Origin: Pseudomonadota bacterium
GTDB taxonomy: Bacteria; Myxococcota; Polyangia; GCA-2747355; JACKDQ01
NCBI GenBank assembly: GCA_030591195.1
Contig: JAUVBO010000056.1
Location: forward strand, 1-9,067
Length of the DNA: 9,067 nucleotides
Direction of reading: 5' to 3'
Under the pieces are notes generated by a model, which was not told the origin of the DNA, made no database searches, and worked only from the letters and a program-made list of their open reading frames with translations. Numbering within the stretch: the first letter of the stretch is position 1; each line of letters opens with the position of its first letter. Made by a program: the position numbers and the translations under genes. Shown piece by piece: positions 1 to 5,752 of the stretch.

Positions 1-202
1 CCTCGATGTCGTGGCGCCAGATCTCGCCGTAGCCGCCGTACTGCGGGTCGTTGCCGCCGGACCAGTGGGTGGTGACCGTTACGCCGCTGACTCCGGTGCC
101 CTTGGCGCACGCCTCGCTGCCGCCGCCGACGAGGGCCACGAGCAGAGTCGTCAGGCAGGCGGCTCGAGGCACAGGTCGCTGTGGCGTAAGGTACGACAAC
201 AT
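1..202 (-). CDS. Secreted protein of unknown function, N-terminal part only (runs off the window)
   Basis: The minus strand is open from an ATG at 202-200 to base 1, giving 67 codons with no stop. The first residues form an export signal: a basic start (Arg at 9 and 13), a hydrophobic stretch around residues 16-27 (ACLTTLLVALVG), then a small-residue region ending Ala-Cys-Ala at 31-33, a plausible signal peptidase I site. The Cys at 32 is preceded by Ser-Glu-Ala, a poor lipobox, so secretion is favoured over lipidation. The visible mature part is rich in Gly, Thr, Trp and Tyr (for example THWSGGNDPQYGGYGEIW) and looks like an extracellular beta-rich protein. No family is recognised. A GTG directly before the ATG (205-203) is an alternative start. 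The gene is divergent from the one at 489 and may share its upstream region. Confidence is good for an exported protein, nil for function. Confidence 0.68.
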   Translation of the reverse strand, partial: MLSYLTPQRPVPRAACLTTLLVALVGGGSEACAKGTGVSGVTVTTHWSGGNDPQYGGYGEIWRHDIE

Positions 203-488
203 CACAGAGGGCTCGATCGTTTCTGTAGCACGGCCTGCCGGTGACGATCAAAGGTGACCGTCAGCCAGGGTTAATAATGACCTTGATTCCCAGTTGGATG
301 AAGCAAGAGGCGGGCCATCCGTCGCCCTCGCACAAAACACCGTGATCGGGCGCAACTTTTTGCCGTCTGGCTGCCCGCTAGGGTTGGTTGTCCCCGTCCA
401 GTGGCTACTGCAGGCGCGCAGATCGTGTTAGAAACCGTGTGAATCTCAGCAGACGGCGGATAGCAGGCACTGGGAGCCCACTCGTTTG
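203..488. other. Divergent intergenic region
   Basis: These 286 bases separate the starts of two divergent genes and hold no convincing coding frame. Composition is locally less GC-rich than the genes (for example around 268-300), as expected for a promoter region. A weak promoter-like pair faces the left gene: minus-strand TTGATC (251-246) and TACAGA (227-222) with an 18-base gap; it matches consensus poorly and is only suggestive. A purine-rich GGGAG at 472-476 lies 9 bases before TTG 486 and 12 before ATG 489 and is the likely ribosome binding site of the right-hand gene. No clear inverted repeat, terminator or RNA gene was seen. Confidence 0.5.
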
Positions 489-2555
489 ATGCCCACCTCA
501 TTGCTCGAGCTGCTCGCGCCTCCGCGTAGACAGCGCCAGAAACTACTCACCCGGATCGAGTGCGCCCGGGGTGCCCCGCTGCCCACTGGCGAGCTTCGTC
601 GCTGGTTCGGGCTCTGGGAGCGGCTCACGATCGATCGCCTCGAGCTGAGGGACCTCGAGCTCGCCAAGCCCGTCGCCAGCCCGCGATTGCTGGAGTTGCT
701 CGACGGCGTCCACGTCGAGCGAATCCAGGCCTATCTCTGCGGCTGCGCGATCGTCGGCCGGCAGGACGAGCTGTGCTGCGTTGCGGCCTGGCAGCCAGCG
801 TCCGACGGCGCGAGCCGCGTGTACGCCATCCACGACGACGACCGGGGCCACCACCCGCTGGCGCCGTCGATCGCTGCCTGGCTGTTTGATGCCTGGCAGC
901 GCAGCGATCGGCCCGAGGAAAAAGTCGGCGCCGAGCAGCTCGCGTGCTACCAGCGGCGCCGTCGCGCCTACGAGCGGGCGGCCGCCCGGCAGCCGCTCGA
1001 GCCGTTCGCCGATCCGCGCCTGCTGTTCGAGCGTAGCGAGTGGCTGCTCGACTGGTTCCTCTTCGCCTTCGCGGGCCGCAAGGTCCGGCGCTGGAGCGAG
1101 CGCCTGGCCGCTGCGGCGCCCTTTTCGGCCTTCGCCGCCGAGCGGTCGAAGCTGCGCGAGTGGCCGAACCTGGCGGTCTACTGGCTCTGGGCGCACCTGC
1201 TGTTCGACAACCCCAGGGCGCTGGCCTCGGCGATTTCAGCGCTGGCCGGCCACCCTGACTTGGCGGTCCGCGAGAGCCTGTCGTTGATCAAGGCGCTCGG
1301 CGCCGGCAAGGGCGATCGCGAGCTCACCGCGCGGGTGACCGAGTTTAGCGAGCAGATCGCGCCGGCCGCCGCGCCGCAGGCGGTCTTCGAGCCGCGGGGC
1401 GCCGAGCACAGCGCGCCGGCCGACGAGCAGTCGGCGATGCGCGCGCTCACGCGAGCGTCGAAGCACGACAGGCGGGTGGCCGAGGCGCTACGACTGCTCG
1501 GCGACTTCGACGCCGGCAAGCACGTCGAGGACCTGGTCGACTGGCGGATGTTCATGCCCCAGCAGCGCTTTGGCGAGCTGATCGACGAGCGCTTCGGCCC
1601 GCTGCTCGTCGGACGGATCCGGCGCAGCGCCGCCTACGCCGACGATCACCGCCAGGCCACGCGCGGCGTGATCTACGGCTGGGGCAAGGTCGCGGGCGGC
1701 TTCGAGGCGTTTTCGGCGGCGCTCGACGAGGTCGGTACGGGCCGCCTCGGTCGGGCGCGGCTGGAGGAGGTCTATCGGGTCTGGGGCGAGCTCGAGGGCG
1801 AGGCGCCCACCCGGCGTCTGATCAGCGGCGCCGAGCGGTTCCTTGCCGATCGGGCTGACCGGAGCCACTGCGAGGCCCTGCGCCAGCTGCTGCACAAGAG
1901 CGGCGAAGAGGTCGAGCGGCTGCTCTCGAGCTACCTCGCGAGCACCGACCTCGCCACCGGGACCGTCGACCGGATGCTCTGCACCGAGGTGATCTTCGCC
2001 GCCGCGCGGCAGCGGCTCGCCGCTGCCACCGACGACACCAAGCGGCTGATCGCTGCTGGCCTCGGGACCCTGTCCTCCGGCGAGCAGATCTACCGCGGCC
2101 GGCTGCTGCGCTCGCTCCATCACACCGGCGGCGGGTCGTGCTACGCCTTCGTCCGCGGGATCTACGCCCGCTACGTCGCCACCTCGGGCGGCGACAAGCT
2201 CGCGCCGCTGACCGACAGCTGGAGCGTCTACTACCACGAGCTGGCCTGCCTGGTGGCGTCGATGCACATGATGCGACCGGGCGACGAGTGGGCCCGCAGC
2301 CTGTTCATCGACGCCTGGCGCCGCTACGCGCTGCTCTCGGAGACGGTCAACCAGTTCGACTACGTCGGGATGATCGCGCTGCTGCGCGCGGTGGAGGAGG
2401 CTGGGCTCGACGGCTACGAGGAGATGCTGCTCGCCTTTGCCGAGCACCGGATCGAGCCGCGCCACGCCCACCAGGAGCGCTGGGGCAACTCGGTGCGCGA
2501 GATCGCCGCCCACCTCTGCCGCAGCACGCCCGGCTGCCCACCCCCCGCCCGGTAG
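489..2555 (+). CDS. Large soluble helix-rich protein of unknown function
   Basis: This is a 688-residue frame with a strong third-position GC bias throughout and no signal peptide or membrane segment, so the product is probably cytoplasmic. ATG 489 is chosen as the start; the TTG immediately before it (486) is better spaced from the GGGAG at 472-476 and would add one residue. Two regions are visible. Residues about 35-140 look globular, with strands and the pattern VYAIHDDDRG then LAPSIAAWLFDAW, faintly recalling SMI1/KNR4 (SUKH) folds, but this is weak. From about 150 to the end the protein is almost entirely amphipathic helices rich in Leu, Ala, Arg, Glu and Trp. These resemble a helical-repeat (HEAT/TPR-like) scaffold, interrupted near 290-315 by an Ala/Pro-rich hinge. 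No catalytic motif was recognised. It converges with the release-factor-like gene 26 bases downstream. The gene is near certain; the function is unknown. Confidence 0.85.
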   Translation: MPTSLLELLAPPRRQRQKLLTRIECARGAPLPTGELRRWFGLWERLTIDRLELRDLELAKPVASPRLLELLDGVHVERIQAYLCGCAIVGRQDELCCVAAWQPASDGASRVYAIHDDDRGHHPLAPSIAAWLFDAWQRSDRPEEKVGAEQLACYQRRRRAYERAAARQPLEPFADPRLLFERSEWLLDWFLFAFAGRKVRRWSERLAAAAPFSAFAAERSKLREWPNLAVYWLWAHLLFDNPRALASAISALAGHPDLAVRESLSLIKALGAGKGDRELTARVTEFSEQIAPAAAPQAVFEPRGAEHSAPADEQSAMRALTRASKHDRRVAEALRLLGDFDAGKHVEDLVDWRMFMPQQRFGELIDERFGPLLVGRIRRSAAYADDHRQATRGVIYGWGKVAGGFEAFSAALDEVGTGRLGRARLEEVYRVWGELEGEAPTRRLISGAERFLADRADRSHCEALRQLLHKSGEEVERLLSSYLASTDLATGTVDRMLCTEVIFAAARQRLAAATDDTKRLIAAGLGTLSSGEQIYRGRLLRSLHHTGGGSCYAFVRGIYARYVATSGGDKLAPLTDSWSVYYHELACLVASMHMMRPGDEWARSLFIDAWRRYALLSETVNQFDYVGMIALLRAVEEAGLDGYEEMLLAFAEHRIEPRHAHQERWGNSVREIAAHLCRSTPGCPPPAR

Positions 2556-2557
2556 CG

Positions 2558-2579
2558 TGGCGCCAACGAGCGCCCGCCA
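2558..2579. terminator. Possible weak bidirectional terminator hairpin
   Basis: The 26-base gap between the two convergent genes contains overlapping short inverted repeats. GGCGC (2559-2563) can pair with GCGCC (2570-2574), or TGGCG (2558-2562) with CGCCA (2575-2579). The stems are only 5 bp and there is no T-run on either side, so in GC-rich DNA this may be chance. It is listed because the two genes need a transcription stop here. Confidence 0.2.
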
Positions 2580-2581
2580 AA

Positions 2582-3004
2582 CTACTCGTCCTTGTTGGTG
2601 ACCCGGCCGCGCAGGCGCTTGACCGCGCCGCGCCGGCGCTTGTTGGCGGCGTTGCGGCGGCGTGCCCCCTTGGAGGGGCGCCGGCGCTGGCGGCGGACTT
2701 TTTCCCGCGCGGCCACCCGCGCGGCCTCGGCCTCGGCCCGCGCGGTCTCGATCCGGTCGATCAGCTGCTCGCGAGCGGCGATGCGGTTGCGTAGCTGGGA
2801 GCGCTCGCCCTCGGCGCGGACCTCGATACCGCTCGGCCCGTGGTGCAGCTGGACCGCGCTGGAGGTGCGGTTGACGTGCTGGCCGCCGGGCCCGCCGGCG
2901 CGGGTGAAGCGCTCGACCAGATCCTCGTCCTTGACGCCGAGCTCGGCGAGGCGCAAGTCGAGCTCCCGTAGTCGATCGCTAGACACCCTCCGATTGTAGT
3001 TCAA
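2582..3004 (-). CDS. GGQ-domain peptide chain release factor-like protein (ribosome rescue type)
   Basis: The 140-residue protein carries the class I release factor catalytic loop GGPGGQHVNRTSSAVQL at residues 37-53, with the GGQ at 40-42, followed by the conserved ERSQxxNR motif at 67-74. In this family the GGQ loop enters the peptidyl transferase centre and triggers hydrolysis of peptidyl-tRNA. There is no codon-recognition domain. Instead a very basic tail (about residues 100-135, mostly Arg and Lys) follows a short helix, as in ArfB and the mitochondrial MTRFR/C12orf65 group, where the tail sits in the mRNA channel of stalled ribosomes. Length is typical of these stand-alone factors. The exact subfamily cannot be fixed, so no symbol is given. 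The start is uncertain. TTG 3004 gives the longest form. GTG 2986 fits the usual family N-terminus but its GGAGG (2991-2987) touches the codon. TTG 2956 has GGGAG 6 bases upstream but trims the domain edge. Confidence 0.88.
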   Translation of the reverse strand: MNYNRRVSSDRLRELDLRLAELGVKDEDLVERFTRAGGPGGQHVNRTSSAVQLHHGPSGIEVRAEGERSQLRNRIAAREQLIDRIETARAEAEAARVAAREKVRRQRRRPSKGARRRNAANKRRRGAVKRLRGRVTNKDE

Positions 3005-3236
3005 GGCGCGCGCTCAAAGGGGACCCCGGAGGATGGCGCACGGCGCCGGCTGCACATGGCCGGTCGCGGATCGGTCGCCTGGACACTGCGCTAGCCGCAT
3101 CGACGCTTGTCCGCGGTCGGTGCCCGCAGTGTTTTCCGAGTGTTACATGTCGTGCTGTCGGTAGTCCCCTGGAACGGTCGTTGCAAGAGCTGCCGCTTCG
3201 GTAGCGGACGCCCGATCCCAGGGGGGGCACCCACAG
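3005..3236. other. Divergent intergenic region between the release-factor-like gene and the lipoprotein gene
   Basis: These 232 bases lie between two divergent starts and should hold both promoters. A run of seven G at 3221-3227 lies 9 bases before ATG 3237 and probably acts as its ribosome binding site. A short hairpin is possible at 3189-3205 (GCTGCCG, loop CTT, CGGTAGC, with one G-T pair), but it has no T-run and no evident role. No convincing promoter, operator or RNA gene could be assigned by eye. Confidence 0.4.
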
Positions 3237-4904
3237 ATGAACACGAAATCCTGGAGCTTACGGATCCTGGCGCTGGCGCTGTCGGCGCCCTTGGTGGTCC
3301 TCGGCGCGTGTGGGCCGACTGGCTCGGCGTTGACGTCGTCAGCGCCCGGCGCCAAGGCCGAGGGCAGTGGCGGCGACGAGGTGAACGCCGACGACGGCTT
3401 CGACGACTGGCCGGTGGAGGGCGGCGGCGGTCGCGACGCGGCCGGCCACCCCGTGGGCGCCCGGGTCTTCGAGGCCGAGGATCGATGTCTGCCCGCGGTG
3501 GGCTCGCCGCTCGGCTTCGAGCGCTGGCGGCTGCGACCGAGCGTCGACCAGCCGGGAACGATCTGCACCGCCACGCTGCCCGAGGTCGGGCGGGGTCGCT
3601 TCATCGTCAACCTCCGCGGAGCCACCGCCGCGCCCCACGCCTGCCGCTTCGATGGCTGGCCGCAGGACCAGCCCTGTCCCGAGGGCCTGGCGGTGGTCGA
3701 GATCGCCGCCTACGACGGCGACAGCGGTGTGCTGCTCGGCAGCCACACCGTGCGCGACACCGACTACTGGAGGCCGCTGGTTTTCGAGGACCGCTCGCTG
3801 ACCTTTGATCTCGGTCACCCGGGCCCGGTGCGGGTCGAGGTCCGCTGGCACGGCGCGGTGCCGCTGCGCTTCGACTACGTCGAGGTCTTTCGCCCCGATC
3901 ACCAGCTGGTGCTCGATCCGCCGTCGGGCGCCCTGTCGGCGCTCGGCGCCGGCGCGGTGCTGCGGATGCAGCTCGAGGACCCCGACGGCGCCCAGGCCCT
4001 GTCGGTCAGCTGCAACGGCGTCGACCAGACCACGGTGCTCGACCGGCTGCTCGCCGACGGTGACGCCACCGACCAGCGGACCGACTTCCGCCGGGTGGTC
4101 AAGATCCCCTTGGACGAGCTGCTCTCGGGGTGCGCCCGCCCGACCCTGCTGCGGGTTACTGCGACCAAGGGCTCGCGCAAGGTGACCCGGCGGATGACCG
4201 TGCTCGACACGCCGCCGGCCTGCGACTGGCTCGGCGCGGAGGACGCCGAGGTCAAAGTGCTGCTCACCGGCTTCGAGCCCTTCCCGGCGGCGAGCAGCGG
4301 CAGCAACGCCTCGGGCGAGGCGGTCAGGGCGGTCGGCACCGGCGATCTCGAGGCTGACCTGCGCGATCGTGTAGCGCTGATGCGGGTGGTGATCCCCGTC
4401 GAGTGGGACACCGCCCCGGCGTGGATCGAGGAGCTGATCGCGCGCTGCGAGCCCGACGTGGTGATCTCGTTCGGCCAGGGCGGCGGGCTCGACATCGAGA
4501 CCACCTCGTACAACCTCAAGGACGCCTCGACCCGCAGCTGGCAGGTCGACAACCGTGGGCTGATCTTCGCCGGCTCGCCGATCGTCGCCGGCGGACCGTC
4601 GAAGCGGATGACCACCCTGCCGGCCGAGGCGATCGTCGCCGCGCTGCAGGCGGCGGGCTTTGCCAGCGCCGAGACCAGCACCGATCCGGGCCGCTACATC
4701 TGCAACAACACCTTCTACTACACCTCACACGCGGCGGAGCAGCTGGCGGCGACGCGTCAGGTCGACGTGGGCTTCGTCCACCTCCCACCCGACCGCGACG
4801 TCAGCGACGCCGAGCGCGCCGAGCTGGCCCGGCTGGTCGGCGTGATCGTCAGCACCGCCGCCCGCCCGCGGCTCGAGCCGGTGACGCCCGCCTCGAACGA
4901 CTAG
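3237..4904 (+). CDS. Lipoprotein with C-terminal pyroglutamyl-peptidase I (family C15) domain
   Basis: The 555-residue protein has a type II signal peptide: basic start, hydrophobic residues 9-22, and lipobox Leu-Gly-Ala-Cys with the lipidated Cys at 25. Gly follows at +2, consistent with outer-membrane sorting. A Gly/Ser/Asp-rich linker (26-73) leads to a beta-sandwich-like region (about 74-220, starting VFEAEDR and ending FDYVEVFRP) that recalls carbohydrate-binding modules of the CBM6/35 kind. A second beta-rich, perhaps Ig-like, part spans about 222-325. Residues about 338-545 form a complete pyroglutamyl-peptidase I domain. They contain the opening VLLTGFEPFP, the Glu of DIETTSYN (E421, aligned with the ERVAIN Glu), the Cys of GRYICNNTFYYTSH (C489) and the His of VGFVHLP (H515), matching the family Glu/Cys/His triad. 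Such enzymes remove N-terminal pyroglutamate from peptides and are normally cytosolic proteins of about 200-220 residues. Location at the cell surface and binding of a polymer by the N-terminal part are inferred. Activity on pyroglutamyl peptides is likely but unproven. Confidence 0.88.
   Translation: MNTKSWSLRILALALSAPLVVLGACGPTGSALTSSAPGAKAEGSGGDEVNADDGFDDWPVEGGGGRDAAGHPVGARVFEAEDRCLPAVGSPLGFERWRLRPSVDQPGTICTATLPEVGRGRFIVNLRGATAAPHACRFDGWPQDQPCPEGLAVVEIAAYDGDSGVLLGSHTVRDTDYWRPLVFEDRSLTFDLGHPGPVRVEVRWHGAVPLRFDYVEVFRPDHQLVLDPPSGALSALGAGAVLRMQLEDPDGAQALSVSCNGVDQTTVLDRLLADGDATDQRTDFRRVVKIPLDELLSGCARPTLLRVTATKGSRKVTRRMTVLDTPPACDWLGAEDAEVKVLLTGFEPFPAASSGSNASGEAVRAVGTGDLEADLRDRVALMRVVIPVEWDTAPAWIEELIARCEPDVVISFGQGGGLDIETTSYNLKDASTRSWQVDNRGLIFAGSPIVAGGPSKRMTTLPAEAIVAALQAAGFASAETSTDPGRYICNNTFYYTSHAAEQLAATRQVDVGFVHLPPDRDVSDAERAELARLVGVIVSTAARPRLEPVTPASND
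4901..4904. other. Shared CTAG palindrome holding both stop codons of convergent genes
   Basis: The plus-strand lipoprotein gene ends with TAG at 4902-4904, and the minus-strand lipoprotein gene ends with TAG at 4903-4901. The two coding regions thus overlap by the four bases CTAG. There is no intergenic space, so any terminator for either transcript must lie inside the opposing gene, and the 3' ends of the mRNAs are expected to be complementary. Confidence 0.9.
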
Positions 4905-5752
4905 AGCGCCGTCTTGTCGAGGCAGATCGCGTAGGCGCCAACCTGGCCATTCGGGGCATCGCAGTGCCAGAGCCGCGGCTCCGCCGTCGACGGGGCGCTG
5001 AGCCGCAGCGCCGTATCCGGGCTGTGGCAGCCGCCGCCGATCAAGCGCTGGTGGGACTTGCAGCCGCGCTGGTCGGTCTCGCCGGCGGGGCTCCCATCCA
5101 GGATCTCGTGGCCGGCCGCGGCTGCGGTGGGCAGGCAGATCACCTCGGCCGAGTGCTCCTGAATTGCCGAGCAGACGCAAGTCCACTTGCCGTCCTGCGG
5201 GTAGCTCCGCCACAGGCCGGTGCTCTCGGCGCACCGACACCCGCCGCCGATCACCTTGGTGTTCGCGGGACAGGTTGCTTCCACGATCTTCTGGGTGCCC
5301 GAGTTGGTGTTGGTGGAGGTCTGGACCTTCTCCGCCAGCGGTGGTCCAAGGCAGATCACGTGGTTCGTCGCCACGCCGCCGAAGAAACACTCCCCGGTCC
5401 AGCCCACGGGTCGGTCCTTTTCGTCATCGATCGGTATCGTCCACTCGATCCCTCCGGACGAGCACTCGGTGCCGCCGCCGATGGCCGTGCCCGAGGGGCA
5501 GTAGGCGATCTGCCCGGCGGGCGCCGTCCTCAAGGTTACCGGGGCGGCCACGGCCGCGGCGTCCGGCTCGCTGTCCAGCGGCCTGGGCTGGTCGGGGGGC
5601 AGCCCGGGACCGTCCGATGGCACCCCCGCCTCGACCGAGCTGTCGGTCCGAGGCGCACCATCGGTGGCCGTCACCGAGCGCTCGAAGTCGAAGCTGCACC
5701 CGGCGAGTGTGCCGAGCAGCCACAGCGTCCGTATCGTCCAGTAGCGGGTCAT
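4901..5752 (-). CDS. Cys-rich lipoprotein with three GGG-C modules, paralog 2
   Basis: The 283-residue product starts at ATG 5752, which overlaps the stop of the upstream paralog. It has a type II signal peptide with lipobox Leu-Ala-Gly-Cys (lipidated C19), followed by SFDFER exactly as in the neighbour. A disordered Asp/Pro/Ala linker (about 25-75) is followed by three modules. Each has a Cys, then [IV]GGG(TE)C, a region with Ser/Ile-x-Pro and Trp, a further Cys, and a closing hydrophobic strand ending in Cys: C85-C97-C122-C134, C161-C172-C174-C192-C194-C206, and C231-C242-C264-C277. The second module has two extra Cys, spaced C-x-C. The even number suggests disulfides in the periplasm or outside the cell. 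The pattern GGG, S-x-P, GW, AYAIC resembles a repeat seen in secreted actinobacterial proteins (recalled, not searched). Binding or structural function is a guess. No Shine-Dalgarno precedes the ATG, so translation probably depends on the upstream gene. Confidence 0.85.
   Translation of the reverse strand: MTRYWTIRTLWLLGTLAGCSFDFERSVTATDGAPRTDSSVEAGVPSDGPGLPPDQPRPLDSEPDAAAVAAPVTLRTAPAGQIAYCPSGTAIGGGTECSSGGIEWTIPIDDEKDRPVGWTGECFFGGVATNHVICLGPPLAEKVQTSTNTNSGTQKIVEATCPANTKVIGGGCRCAESTGLWRSYPQDGKWTCVCSAIQEHSAEVICLPTAAAAGHEILDGSPAGETDQRGCKSHQRLIGGGCHSPDTALRLSAPSTAEPRLWHCDAPNGQVGAYAICLDKTAL
5749..5752 (-). promoter_or_regulatory. ATGA start/stop overlap implying translational coupling
   Basis: On the minus strand the ATG of the downstream lipoprotein (5752-5750) overlaps the TGA stop of the upstream paralog (5751-5749). 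The bases just upstream of this ATG contain no purine-rich ribosome binding site. This arrangement usually means that ribosomes finishing the first gene restart on the second, giving linked amounts of the two proteins. Confidence 0.8.

Noticed and set aside
203..488. Small genes in the divergent intergenic region
   Set aside because: The short frames here lack ribosome binding sites and coding bias, and several overlap the flanking real starts.
1488..2513. Minus-strand open frame of 341 codons antisense to the helix-rich gene
   Set aside because: It has low-complexity Val/Ala/Arg/Asp composition, no domain and no plausible start signal; it is the mirror of strong plus-strand coding bias.
3189..3205. 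Short hairpin considered as a terminator or regulatory RNA element
   Set aside because: It has a 7-bp stem with a G-T pair and a 3-base loop, with no T-run or conserved context; such hairpins are common in GC-rich DNA.
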